Positions 1 to 7,162 are shown, numbered from the stretch's first letter. The stretch is DNA of 8,991 nucleotides from Planctomycetaceae bacterium (GCA_018658605.1 JABHUV010000153.1:1-8991); one strand, 5' to 3'. The notes: generated by a model not told the origin, from the letters alone. Translations and numbers: made by a program.

Positions 1-1130
1 AAACCGCCGCCGCCAACCATGATTGGTAAGTTTCGGCTGGAATGTGAACTGGCGTTACCCATCCCGCTACCAAACAGCACGACGGTTGATTCTAACAACG
101 ACTGCCCATTCGAGTCGGGAGTCTCCTTTAGTTTTGTTAGAAATCGGGAAAACTGTGCCGCATAGAAAGTTTCAATGATCGTAAGTTCCTTAAGCAAATC
201 GGGCCTTTTCCCGTGATGGGTCAATGAGTGATAACCCAACGAGATTCCGTCGAAAGGAAACAGGCGGTTCCCACCAGGATGTCCGTAACAAATGACGTTT
301 GTTGACTTCGTTTGCAAGGCAATCACCATCAAGTCGTACATTACAGAGGTGTTGTACGGATATTCGAGATCAACGATAGTGTCGTCGTCGTCGCCACCTC
401 GAATGACTTTGTCGCTGACTTTCGGTTTGGCAATGTCGATCCATTCCGCTTGGCGTTTTAACTTCCGTTCTACTTCACGGATTGCGGTAAGGAACTGGTC
501 GAGTTTGTCCTTGTCGGCCTGCGCGAGCCTCTCGTTGAGACGTTTTGCATCTTGCCGAACGACATCGAGAATACTCGCGTCTTCATCAAGAAATTGTCGA
601 GTTTGCTGCATCAACTGTGGGCTTTCATCAAGGAACAGTTTCGCAAAGACTCGCGCCGGATCGCTGTCGGTTGGCAATTTGATTCCCGCCCGTGACCACG
701 AAACGCCACCATTACCGAGCAACAATGACGGGAATCTCGTCGTCTGCCCGATCTTTTCGCCCAGCCACTGGTCGAGCGTGTGCAATCGTTGCGGTTGATC
801 TTTGACGTCTTTCATCTCGACGCCATTGAGAAATGTGGTTGAGCAACCATGCCCGCCACCAACACCGGGATGATCGAGATTTGTAAAGATCGTCAGGTCA
901 GCTCGATGCGACTCCAGTGGTTTCAATAAAGTCGGCGTCTCATAGTCCGCGCCGGTTGTCGTTGGAAAGAACCCCGCTGGATTCATGCCATAGTTCGGAG
1001 ACACACAGACAAAGCGTTTTGCGTTTGCGCTCGATTTGTTTTCGTTGGCGGCATGCAACGAGTCAAACGCCGGCAACGCAATAGAAACACCTAGCCTACG
1101 AAGAAAATTACGACGGTCAAGTTTGATCAT
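1..1130 (-). CDS. DUF1552 family exported protein, 3' end cut off by window edge
   Basis: Seen: an open frame runs from an ATG at 1130 to the left edge (376 codons, no stop). The N-terminus MIKLDRRNFLRRLGVSIALP has paired arginines, a short hydrophobic stretch and then ALPAFDSLHAA, the RR-type (Tat-like) leader usual in this family. Later blocks also fit DUF1552: NYGMNPAGFFP (about 41-51), the GGGHGCSTTFLNGVE region (about 84-98), SILDVVRQDAKRLNERL followed by KLDQFLTAVREVERKL in the middle, and VLFGSGMGNASSHSSRNLP near the edge. Known: DUF1552 proteins are abundant in planctomycetes, about 430-460 residues long, of unknown biochemical role, and usually sit next to DUF1592/cytochrome-type genes. 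About 50-70 C-terminal residues should lie beyond the edge. Odd: its upstream neighbour here is the tmRNA gene, 32 nt away, with no clear promoter or terminator between. Start support: no good Shine-Dalgarno, but the leader begins directly at this ATG. Family call is confident, function is not. Confidence 0.9.
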   Translation of the reverse strand, partial: MIKLDRRNFLRRLGVSIALPAFDSLHAANENKSSANAKRFVCVSPNYGMNPAGFFPTTTGADYETPTLLKPLESHRADLTIFTNLDHPGVGGGHGCSTTFLNGVEMKDVKDQPQRLHTLDQWLGEKIGQTTRFPSLLLGNGGVSWSRAGIKLPTDSDPARVFAKLFLDESPQLMQQTRQFLDEDASILDVVRQDAKRLNERLAQADKDKLDQFLTAIREVERKLKRQAEWIDIAKPKVSDKVIRGGDDDDTIVDLEYPYNTSVMYDLMVIALQTKSTNVICYGHPGGNRLFPFDGISLGYHSLTHHGKRPDLLKELTIIETFYAAQFSRFLTKLKETPDSNGQSLLESTVVLFGSGMGNASSHSSRNLPIMVGGGG

Positions 1131-1394
1131 GGTTAATAGCTCTCATATGGAGCTCGGCTGAGTGGAGGCGGCGGGATTCGAACCCGCGTCCCGAGACATT
1201 TTCATGTAAGCTTCTACGTACATAGTCGATTCTTTGGTTTTAGCAAACTATAACTCCGCTCGACAGGATTTATAGTTCGCGAACCTGAAACTTAATTTAG
1301 ACTTCTGCGTGTCAAGTATGACAAAAGTCGATCTGGATTTGTGACGGACTGTTAGAGCTAACCAGCTAAGCCCTAGAGTCCGGGTTGCCTTTAA

Positions 1395-1424
1395 TTAGGC
1401 AGCCAATGCTAGATTATTATCTGC
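1395..1424 (-). other. tmRNA tag-peptide reading frame (ADNNLALAA-stop)
   Basis: Reading GCA at 1424-1422 as the resume codon gives A-D-N-N-L-A-L-A-A followed by TAA. It ends in the ALAA degradation signal read by ClpXP-type proteases, and lies just downstream of PK1, as expected. From memory, the Rhodopirellula tag is of the same 9-residue pattern (AEENFALAA). The resume codon is inferred from position and the Ala start; the frame and stop are read directly. A GGCUGCC/GGCAACC near-pairing around the stop, with one C-A mismatch, fits the usual helix H5. Confidence 0.9.
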
Positions 1425-1439
1425 AATTAAAATTGTTTA

Positions 1440-1473
1440 GTCAGCTTTTTACGTGGCCAACTGACCAACCACG
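1440..1473 (-). other. tmRNA pseudoknot PK1
   Basis: On the RNA strand CGTGG (1473-1469) pairs with CCACG (1456-1452). The loop segment GTCAG (1465-1461) pairs with CTGAC (1444-1440) beyond an A-rich linker (GTAAAAAG). This is the H-type pseudoknot found just before the resume codon in bacterial tmRNAs, and the linker matches the E. coli layout closely. Confidence 0.85.
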
Positions 1474-1586
1474 GTACGCCACTTACACTTCAGGCTATCC
1501 GGTCGATACCAATGTCGCCCCCAGTGATAAGTTCATCGTTCAATGTTAATGGAACAATAGGTTCCTCTAACAACATCGGTATTGTT

Positions 1587-1616
1587 ATTATACCAGCAAT
1601 ACGGTGTCTTGCCCAA
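1587..1616 (-). promoter_or_regulatory. Candidate promoter of ssrA
   Basis: On the minus strand a perfect TATAAT lies at 1592-1587, preceded by TGG (extended -10 form TGnTATAAT). A weaker -35-like TTGGGC lies at 1616-1611, with an 18-bp spacer. Transcription would start near 1580, giving a leader of about 58 nt that must be trimmed to the mature 5' end at 1522. It lies in the 123-nt gap between uppP and ssrA, which holds no other gene. Confidence 0.6.
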
Positions 1617-1645
1617 TATATATAAAATTAGCCGTTGGTGCTGCG

Positions 1646-2452
1646 TTAGACCTGTGTTGCGAAGACCAATAAGAATACGCCCAGTGGTATGCACCAAAAA
1701 GTGAACCAATGAAATCGGCCTTTTTCCAACAACAATAGTAGACACTTAAGCGCTCCGTAACCGACTACCGCTGAAACAGCGACTCCTAGACCAACCATAT
1801 TCCAGTCGATAGCCACCAGATCGTTGCTTGTAGGCTTAAAAAGTTGTTTGCCTAGCATGACTACTACGGCGCCAACTATCACCGGAATCGACATTAAAAA
1901 TGAAAATTGAGCTGCTTGTTGTCCGGGCAATCCAATCTTTCGCGCCACGACAATTGTCAAGCCACTGCGACTTAACCCCGGAACAATCGCAAAAGCTTGA
2001 GCAATTCCAATCCAGAAAGCTTGTCGATTTGACAATGTTTTAATATTCGTGGTTTCGTTCCCGTTTTCAACACTCGGTTCGCCCATCCACAATACAAACC
2101 CGGTGACAACTAACATGGCACCAGTCAGACGCGGATCTGTTAACAATTCATCCAATCCGCTAATCACAATCAGCAGTCCCGCACAAGCCGCAGGAATGGT
2201 AGCTACCGCAAGCGGAATGACTAGACTTCGACGGTTACCACATAGTTCGACCAAGAGCTTCCAAAATACCAGCAAGACAGCGAGTAATGTGCCGGCATGT
2301 AACGCGACGGTTGTTTCAGTTGTGGTCGCAGCCGTCATTGGATCAGGTATGAGAAATGTATCTAGAGCGATGAGATGCCCCGAAGAACTCACCGGCAAAA
2401 ATTCAGTTAAGCCTTGTACGATCGCTTGGATAACTATTTTCATCGTTTCCAT
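1646..2452 (-). CDS. uppP: Undecaprenyl-diphosphatase (UppP/BacA family)
   Basis: This inner-membrane phosphatase converts undecaprenyl diphosphate to the monophosphate, recycling the lipid carrier for cell-wall and surface-glycan synthesis; family overexpression gives bacitracin resistance. Seen (268 residues, normal length): the signature QGLTEFLPVSSSGHL at 13-27, ALHAGTLLAVLLVFW at 50-64, and the catalytic loop PGLSRSGLT at 158-166 with Arg162. Several hydrophobic helices fill the rest. Gln13 stands where E. coli has Glu17, which fits the family pattern (E/Q)xxxE; Glu17 here supplies the second acid. The start ATG at 2452 is 3 nt after the stop of the upstream membrane gene, so translation is probably coupled. 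A second ATG three codons in (2443) is also possible and is preceded by GGAAA. No terminator hairpin is visible before ssrA. Confidence 0.95.
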   Translation of the reverse strand: METMKIVIQAIVQGLTEFLPVSSSGHLIALDTFLIPDPMTAATTTETTVALHAGTLLAVLLVFWKLLVELCGNRRSLVIPLAVATIPAACAGLLIVISGLDELLTDPRLTGAMLVVTGFVLWMGEPSVENGNETTNIKTLSNRQAFWIGIAQAFAIVPGLSRSGLTIVVARKIGLPGQQAAQFSFLMSIPVIVGAVVVMLGKQLFKPTSNDLVAIDWNMVGLGVAVSAVVGYGALKCLLLLLEKGRFHWFTFWCIPLGVFLLVFATQV

Positions 2453-2455
2453 TTG

Positions 2456-2944
2456 CTACCGCTCTCGTTTCCAGCGACGCGCATATCGGCCAGTAAAAAA
2501 ACTTTGCGTTACAAACATTAAGATGACAAGCAAAAACCACATCGCCTGTTTACTCGGTGGAGTTTCTTCTAAATCTAATTGCAAGTAGGAAATGATCTCG
2601 TTTGTCGACCCGGCTAAGATTCGTATAGCAAAAAGCCCCGCATACACTCCCACAAACAATAGATTTGCAATGGTAACCGCCCAGAGAGCCGACCAGTCTA
2701 TATAGAGGACTAGAAACACCGCCAAACCCGATTGGACTACTGTTATCAACAGCATTAAGTATACCCAGCGGTGCTGCTGAATCGGCTCACTTGACGGTAC
2801 CGAGGTTAACAGGTTTGCAATGGCGGGTAGGGCGGCGACGATGGCGACGGCCATTAAACTCAATGCCAATAGCCACACATGTCGTACTCGAGCGTTACTC
2901 CAAGTTGCCGGTGCAAATCGGCTTGTCGCAGATGTTTGATTCAT
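2456..2944 (-). CDS. Unrecognised four-helix membrane protein upstream of uppP
   Basis: I do not recognise this family. Seen: 162 residues from the ATG at 2944, with hydrophobic segments at about 22-45, 60-80, 85-109 and 134-152, and an acidic loop (DLEETPPS) between helices 3 and 4. A polar, Ser/Thr/Ala-rich N-terminus precedes helix 1 and a strongly basic tail (RYARRWKRER) ends the protein, suggesting a cytoplasmic C-terminus. An ATG at 2992 would add 16 residues, but it lies upstream of the candidate promoter element at 2951-2959 and overlaps the inverted repeat, so I prefer 2944. The stop is 3 nt before the uppP start, so the two genes are almost certainly one operon. This suggests a job at the membrane related to lipid-carrier or envelope biology, but that rests on context alone. 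Confidence 0.75.
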   Translation of the reverse strand: MNQTSATSRFAPATWSNARVRHVWLLALSLMAVAIVAALPAIANLLTSVPSSEPIQQHRWVYLMLLITVVQSGLAVFLVLYIDWSALWAVTIANLLFVGVYAGLFAIRILAGSTNEIISYLQLDLEETPPSKQAMWFLLVILMFVTQSFFTGRYARRWKRER

Positions 2945-2950
2945 AGCCGT

Positions 2951-2959
2951 TAATATATC
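2951..2959 (-). promoter_or_regulatory. Candidate extended -10 for the membrane gene-uppP operon
   Basis: The minus strand reads TGATATATT (2959-2951), an extended -10 form without a recognisable -35. It is followed by AACGGCT and then the ATG at 2944, so the transcript would have almost no leader. The element lies at the edge of the inverted repeat at 2958-2985. Confidence 0.35.
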
Positions 2960-2985
2960 ACAAATTAATAGATTCGCATTTGTGA
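2958..2985. repeat. Perfect 8-bp inverted repeat in the divergent promoter region
   Basis: TCACAAAT (2958-2965) and ATTTGTGA (2978-2985) are exact reverse complements separated by 12 nt. The repeat sits between two divergently transcribed units and next to the minus-strand -10-like element, a position suited to a dimeric regulator. It has no U-tract, so it is unlikely to be a terminator. Confidence 0.5.
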
Positions 2986-3046
2986 CGGTCATGAATCTAA
3001 CGAGGTCACGACAATCAAATTCGGCGAACCTTTATCAAAAGCGTTA

Positions 3047-3055
3047 TGATATATT
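3047..3055 (+). promoter_or_regulatory. Candidate extended -10 for the MFS gene
   Basis: TGATATATT reads on the plus strand, the same nonamer as on the minus strand at 2959-2951. No clear -35 is present. Transcription would start near 3062, giving a leader of about 55 nt before the ATG at 3117. Confidence 0.3.
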
Positions 3056-3116
3056 TAACAAACATAATTGCAACATCGCGAACATTCGTGGCCCGTCTTC
3101 ACGATACACTTTAACG

Positions 3117-4307
3117 ATGCAAGAAAGGTTCCCTGTGGATACATACTTAACGACAATGCAGATTCTTGGTTTGGCAATCGGTGGAATGTGCCACTCGCTG
3201 TTAGGCAGTATTAAAGTACCACTCGCGAATAAATTGAACATTAAAGAAGACAAGGTAGGTGCCCTAGTTAGCGCTTTTGGATTCACGATGATTCCCATGG
3301 CATTTGTAGCAGGGATTTTGGCGGATGAAATTGGTCGAGATTTAGTCATGGGCATTGCCTTGGGAATTATGATTTGTAGCGTTTTGGTACTGGCCAACGC
3401 AAAGACTTATATCGCAGCAGTCATTGCAGTTTTGTTGCTTGGAACTGGTTGGTCAGCATTGGTTAATGTGCTCAACGCGCTTCAAGGCCCAGCATTCTTA
3501 CCATTCTTCGGTAAAGATACCCCGCTTTCCTCAGCGATGAACTTGGGTGATTTTGTTTTTGGGGCAGGTGCTTTTGTCATGCCTATCGCTACCGCTTTTC
3601 TGCTTGCTAAAGTCGGTTTAAAGAAAACATTCAGCTGGTTTGCCGTCTTGATGGCGATTTCGCTTGTGTTTGTATTTTTTGTGAATTGGGAGTTACTGAA
3701 ACCAGACACAACGAAAGTGATCGATGATTGGTTAAGGGTGTTGTTAACCGATTCAGTCGTTCTTATTTGTTGCATTGCATTTTTCTTTCATGTTCCCACC
3801 GAAGCGTGTGTGGCGTTATGGGCTACGACTCTCATGAAAGATCGCGGAGTAACTGATGGAAAAGCATCTACACTATTGTCCGCGTTTTGGTTGGTCTTCA
3901 CTGTTTCGCGACTAGTTGCCGCATTGTTAATGCCGGCTGGAATGGATCATACGATTTTGATTGTTTTGGCAGTAACTTGTACGACTGCTACTCTGGGACT
4001 CGCTCTTAGTCGTTCTCAACAAATCACCGTGGGTTGGATTATATTGTTAGGTGCGATTATGGGTCCCATTTTTCCGATTTTGATTGCTCAGTTACTCGGG
4101 CATGTAGGGGGAAATATAGACGAGCAATTAATTGGCCGAGCCATTGGCTTGTTCTTTTGTATCGGTGGCATCGGCTGGGCCCTGGTGCCTTTGATTGCTG
4201 GTAAAGTCGCAGCAAAAGCATCCGTTCAAAAAGCATTTTTTCTAATCTCCGTTGGAGCTGCTTGCTTAACAGTACTGACAATTATTTTGAGCAAACTGGC
4301 AATTTAA
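3117..4307 (+). CDS. MFS transporter, possibly sugar permease (FHS-like)
   Basis: This is an integral membrane transporter. Seen: 396 residues from the ATG at 3117, hydrophobic throughout with about 12 helices. A loop 2-3 motif GILADEIGRD lies at 66-75 (the MFS motif A pattern), and there is a polar central loop around 191-210. The segments HVPTEACVALWATTLM (225-240) and AIMGPIFPILIAQLLGH (313-329) resemble the fucose/hexose (FHS) branch. The frame is open 45 codons further upstream to 2982, but that extension is polar, overlaps the divergent promoter region and makes an atypical N-terminus, so the ATG at 3117 is preferred; no Shine-Dalgarno precedes it. The gene lies 136 nt before the glycan operon on the same strand, so import of a sugar or sugar acid released by those enzymes is a reasonable inference. 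MFS membership is secure; the substrate is not shown. Confidence 0.85.
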   Translation: MQERFPVDTYLTTMQILGLAIGGMCHSLLGSIKVPLANKLNIKEDKVGALVSAFGFTMIPMAFVAGILADEIGRDLVMGIALGIMICSVLVLANAKTYIAAVIAVLLLGTGWSALVNVLNALQGPAFLPFFGKDTPLSSAMNLGDFVFGAGAFVMPIATAFLLAKVGLKKTFSWFAVLMAISLVFVFFVNWELLKPDTTKVIDDWLRVLLTDSVVLICCIAFFFHVPTEACVALWATTLMKDRGVTDGKASTLLSAFWLVFTVSRLVAALLMPAGMDHTILIVLAVTCTTATLGLALSRSQQITVGWIILLGAIMGPIFPILIAQLLGHVGGNIDEQLIGRAIGLFFCIGGIGWALVPLIAGKVAAKASVQKAFFLISVGAACLTVLTIILSKLAI

Positions 4308-4345
4308 ATTTTCGCTTTACTCTAAAACTTTACGCCGTGTCCTTC

Positions 4346-4369
4346 TGTGAAAGAACGAACCTGTTCACA
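4346..4369. repeat. Inverted repeat between the MFS gene and the sialidase-fold gene
   Basis: TGTGAA (4346-4351) and TTCACA (4364-4369) are reverse complements with a 12-nt spacer. It lies upstream of a TATACT hexamer (4392-4397) that could be a -10 for the operon, although no matching -35 was found. There is no following T-run, so an operator fits better than a terminator. Short arms mean chance is possible. Confidence 0.35.
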
Positions 4370-4443
4370 ACACCCCACTTGGGTCGTGCGGTATACTGAA
4401 TGTCCTTATTAACCCCCTCCTCTTTTCATTAGAGATTTAACCC

Positions 4444-5541
4444 ATGAAAGAACTACTGATCTTGTTGGCAGCAATGGTGACATGGACATCCTCTGCTACT
4501 TCAACTTCAGCAGCTGATCCCGCTGCTGTGCTGGATGCACCGACGAAAATTGGAACTAGCGGGTTAGTCTCCAGTAATTTTATCTATCCACTGGAAGGTC
4601 GACAAACACCGGAATGTCATGCTTCGACGATTGTCAGCACTCCCACAGGACTCGTCGCGGCGTGGTTTGGTGGCAAGCATGAAAAGAATCCTGACGTGGG
4701 CATCTGGGTTTCTCGATTTAAAGACGACCAATGGACTCGGCCTAGTGAAGTAGTCAATGGCGTGCAATCCGACCAATTAAGACATCCTTGCTGGAACCCC
4801 GTTCTATTTCAACCGGTTACAGGCCCGTTGCTTTTGTTTTATAAAGTGGGACCTACTCCAAGTACTTGGTGGGGCATGTTGGTGACATCTAATGACGGTG
4901 GAAAATCATGGAACAAACCGACTAAACTTGGTAAAGATTCAGCGATTGGCCATATCGTGGGTCCCGTCAAAAATAAGCCAATTGAACTTTCCGATGGTTC
5001 GATTCTGTGTCCATCGAGCAGCGAACATAACAACTGGCGTGTTCATTTTGAATTAACCAAGGACCAAGGTAAAACATGGGAGATCATTGGCCCTATTCAC
5101 GACGGCAAGAATTTCAATGCGATTCAGCCTAGCATCCTCACCTATGAAAACGGTTCAATGCAAGTAATGTGTCGCACCCAAGAAGGCGTGATTGCCCAAA
5201 GCTGGTCCACTGATGGCGGTCAGACTTGGTCCCAACCTGCCGCCACTCATCTCCCCAATCCAAATGCGGGAACTGACGCAATTACGCTCGCCGATGGTCG
5301 GCAGTTGCTTGTCTACAATCACACCAACCGCCGCGGAGAGTTTCCTGCTGGTCGTAATATGCTAAATGTCGCCATCTCCAAAGATGGGAAGATGTGGCAC
5401 CCAGTACTAACACTTGAACGTGATAAAGGTGAATATTCCTATCCAGCTGTCATCCAAACTGCAGACGGTGCCGTCCACGTTGCCTACACTTGGCGCCGCC
5501 AAACAGTAAAACACGTTGTTATTAACCCGAAAAAATTCTAG
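4444..5541 (+). CDS. Secreted sialidase-fold (BNR/Asp-box, BNR_2-type) glycoside hydrolase-like protein
   Basis: Probably an exported glycan-active enzyme with a six-bladed propeller. Seen: 365 residues; a signal peptide (1 to about 24, cleavage near TSTSA-ADP); and Asp-box motifs SNDGGKSW (149-156), TKDQGKTW (205-212), STDGGQTW (255-262) and a degenerate SKDGKMW (312-318). Family blocks include PECHASTIV (56-64), AAWFGGKHEKNPDVGIW (72-88), the AIQPSIL block (227-233), PAGRNMLNVAISKDG (301-315) and GEYSYPAVIQ (329-338). Known: this BNR_2-type family is routinely labelled exo-alpha-sialidase. However, I see no N-terminal RIP arginine motif of classical GH33 enzymes; PECHAS occupies the first-blade position. 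The true substrate may be another terminal acidic or deoxy sugar. It is the first gene of a plus-strand operon; the sialate O-acetylesterase gene follows after 46 nt. Start: ATG at 4444 at the head of the signal peptide, with only a weak GAGA upstream. Confidence 0.85.
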   Translation: MKELLILLAAMVTWTSSATSTSAADPAAVLDAPTKIGTSGLVSSNFIYPLEGRQTPECHASTIVSTPTGLVAAWFGGKHEKNPDVGIWVSRFKDDQWTRPSEVVNGVQSDQLRHPCWNPVLFQPVTGPLLLFYKVGPTPSTWWGMLVTSNDGGKSWNKPTKLGKDSAIGHIVGPVKNKPIELSDGSILCPSSSEHNNWRVHFELTKDQGKTWEIIGPIHDGKNFNAIQPSILTYENGSMQVMCRTQEGVIAQSWSTDGGQTWSQPAATHLPNPNAGTDAITLADGRQLLVYNHTNRRGEFPAGRNMLNVAISKDGKMWHPVLTLERDKGEYSYPAVIQTADGAVHVAYTWRRQTVKHVVINPKKF

Positions 5542-5574
5542 ACCTTACTGGTGAGACACTCGCGAACTATTAAC

Positions 5575-5578
5575 AGGA
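5575..5578 (+). promoter_or_regulatory. Ribosome binding site of the esterase gene
   Basis: AGGA lies 9 nt before the ATG at 5588. It is the clearest Shine-Dalgarno-like site in the window and supports that start, which also opens the signal peptide. Confidence 0.45.
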
Positions 5579-5587
5579 TATATTATT

Positions 5588-7162
5588 ATGCGTCACCTAA
5601 ATTGTTTATTTGCTGCCTTCACAATACTGATGGTAGCAACGCTTGCCCCCACTCCCGCTGCAGCAGAAGTCTCTGTATCAAACGTATTCACTGACCACAT
5701 GGTCCTCCAGCGTGACGTACCCGTCATTGTTTGGGGAAAAGCATCTGCCGCAGAACAAGTATCTATTGTGCTCGCTAATAAAACGGAAACCACTAAAGCG
5801 GATGATGATGGTCGCTGGCAAGTTCAATTACCAGCTTTATCCGTTGGCAGTGGACCACATACATTAGTCATTGAAGGCAGCAATCGAATTAAAATTAACG
5901 ATATCCTCATCGGTGAAGTCTGGGTCTGCTCAGGACAATCCAACATGGCGTTTGCAGTTAGCGCTGCAAATGACCCAGATCTGGAATCACTATCTGCAAA
6001 TTTTCCCGACATCCGTATTATCTCTGTTCCCCAGATTGGCAGTCAAACGCCCTTGGATAACTTTCAGGGAAAGTGGGAAATGGTCACCCCCGAGACGGTT
6101 AAGAGTTTTTCCGCGGTGGGATATTTCTTTGGTCGACAACTACATCAAACTTTAAATGTCCCCATTGGTCTGATCGACACAGCCTGGGGAGGCTCGGCCT
6201 GTGAAGCTTGGGTTCCCCGCGAGGTTCTGGAGGAAGCGGGAGATTATCAGGAGTTGCTTGTAAAATGGGATGACGCCGCCAAGGCGTATGACCCCGCCGC
6301 GGTTGCTCAACGATATGAGCGGCAACTTGCGGCCTGGAAACTTGCTATGGCAAAGGCATTGCAAGACAAGAAACCAGTACCTCGTCGCCCCCGCCTGCCC
6401 CGTAATATTTTGACAGGCCAGCACCGCCCCGCAAATCTATTCAATGGTGTTTTAAATCCGATTGTCGGATATGGGATTCGCGGTGCCATTTGGTATCAGG
6501 GTGAACATAATGCAGGACGTGCGTATCAATATCGGAATCTGTTTCCACTGATGATCGATACCTGGAGAAAAAGGTGGAATCAAGGAGACTTTAGCTTCTA
6601 TTGGGTATCTTTGGCTGACTTTCAGGATGAAGTGCCTGAACCGGTGGGCAGTAGTTGGGCCGAACTACGCGAAGCTCAGACCATGGTGATGAGTAAGTTG
6701 TCCAATACGGGCGAGGCTATTATTACCGACTTGGGTGAATCTCATGATATCCACCCGCGTAACAAACAGGATGTGGCTAAACGTCTGGCACGCTGGGCAC
6801 TTGCGAAAGACTATGGGATCGACCTTGTTTACCGCAGCCCTCTCTATAAATCTTACGAAACAAAAGGGAATCGCATTGTTGTTACGTTTGACCATGTGGG
6901 CGGGGGGCTTGATACATTTGATGTACGAGAGGTTCGCGGGTTCGCAATCGCTGGTGAAGATAAGAAGTTTGTGAATGCTTCAGCTCGGATTGTTGGTAAG
7001 AATCAAGTTGAGGTTTGGAGTGATATCATTACCGTTCCAGTTTCTGTGCGATACGCTTGGGCACAAAATCCAATATGTAATTTGCAAAACAAGGAGCATT
7101 TACCTGTCACACCCTTTCGTACAGACAGTTGGGATGGAATTACAAAAGGCGTGGTGAAATAA
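5588..7162 (+). CDS. Sialate O-acetylesterase (SASA domain, SGNH-type), secreted
   Basis: The family removes O-acetyl groups from sialic acids and other acylated sugars outside the cytoplasm. Seen: 524 residues; a signal peptide at 1-26 (APTPAAA-EV); and an N-terminal beta domain opening with the family hallmark [18 protein letters not shown] (33-50). The nucleophile block is CSGQSNMAF (114-122) with Ser118. WYQGEHNAG (302-310) and the DIHPRNK block (387-393) with His389 supply the rest of the SGNH-type active site. A charged helical insertion (about 222-275) interrupts the catalytic domain, and a C-terminal beta domain follows (about 425-515). Length is normal for the two-domain bacterial form. 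It follows the sialidase-fold gene in the same operon, so deacetylation probably exposes sugars to that hydrolase. The stop codon directly abuts the next start. The substrate could be any O-acetylated glycan, such as acetylated xylan or a uronate polymer, so sialate is a family label only. Confidence 0.93.
   Translation: MRHLNCLFAAFTILMVATLAPTPAAAEVSVSNVFTDHMVLQRDVPVIVWGKASAAEQVSIVLANKTETTKADDDGRWQVQLPALSVGSGPHTLVIEGSNRIKINDILIGEVWVCSGQSNMAFAVSAANDPDLESLSANFPDIRIISVPQIGSQTPLDNFQGKWEMVTPETVKSFSAVGYFFGRQLHQTLNVPIGLIDTAWGGSACEAWVPREVLEEAGDYQELLVKWDDAAKAYDPAAVAQRYERQLAAWKLAMAKALQDKKPVPRRPRLPRNILTGQHRPANLFNGVLNPIVGYGIRGAIWYQGEHNAGRAYQYRNLFPLMIDTWRKRWNQGDFSFYWVSLADFQDEVPEPVGSSWAELREAQTMVMSKLSNTGEAIITDLGESHDIHPRNKQDVAKRLARWALAKDYGIDLVYRSPLYKSYETKGNRIVVTFDHVGGGLDTFDVREVRGFAIAGEDKKFVNASARIVGKNQVEVWSDIITVPVSVRYAWAQNPICNLQNKEHLPVTPFRTDSWDGITKGVVK

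Larger units (their letters stand above)
1163..1522 (-). ncRNA. ssrA: tmRNA (transfer-messenger RNA), one-piece
   Basis: The RNA tags and releases proteins from stalled ribosomes together with SmpB. Seen: the 5' end GGGGGCG pairs with CGCCTCC before discriminator A at 1163, giving a 7-bp acceptor stem with the G3-U70 wobble that alanyl-tRNA synthetase recognises. The T arm is GCGGG-TTCGAAT-CCCGC. Helix H2 can form between GTGTAAG (1482-1488) and CTTACAT (1204-1210). PK1 and the tag frame are listed separately. Mature length is 360 nt, normal for bacteria. The bases after the discriminator are CTC, so CCA is not encoded and must be added by the CCA-adding enzyme. The gene is a single piece, not the permuted two-piece form of alphaproteobacteria and some cyanobacteria. 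The 5' and 3' ends were set by acceptor-stem pairing. No long ORF explains this stretch. Confidence 0.96.

Noticed and set aside
292..798. Plus-strand open frame of 168 codons
   Set aside because: It is antisense to the DUF1552 coding frame, which has clear family motifs; composition is Ser/Arg-rich, as in a shadow frame.
1138..1154. Small hairpin between ssrA and the DUF1552 gene as a terminator
   Set aside because: Only five pairs and no following U-run.
1533..1745. Minus-strand 70-codon frame overlapping the end of uppP and the ssrA promoter
   Set aside because: It overlaps uppP out of frame and covers the promoter region; no recognisable protein features.
1691..2452. Gln13 in place of the first Glu of the UppP signature as a sign of an inactive enzyme
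   Set aside because: The family motif allows E or Q at this position, and the second Glu and PGLSRSG loop are intact.
2049..2588. Plus-strand 179-codon open frame
   Set aside because: Antisense to uppP and the membrane gene, both of which have strong coding evidence.
1337..2988. Exact 11-bp direct repeat (atttgtgacgg) at 1337-1347 and 2978-2988
   Set aside because: Several 11-bp matches are expected by chance in 9 kb, and one copy is inside the structured tmRNA.
2982..3116. 45-residue N-terminal extension of the MFS protein
   Set aside because: Polar, Asn/Arg-rich, unlike MFS N-termini, and lies across the divergent promoter region and inverted repeat.
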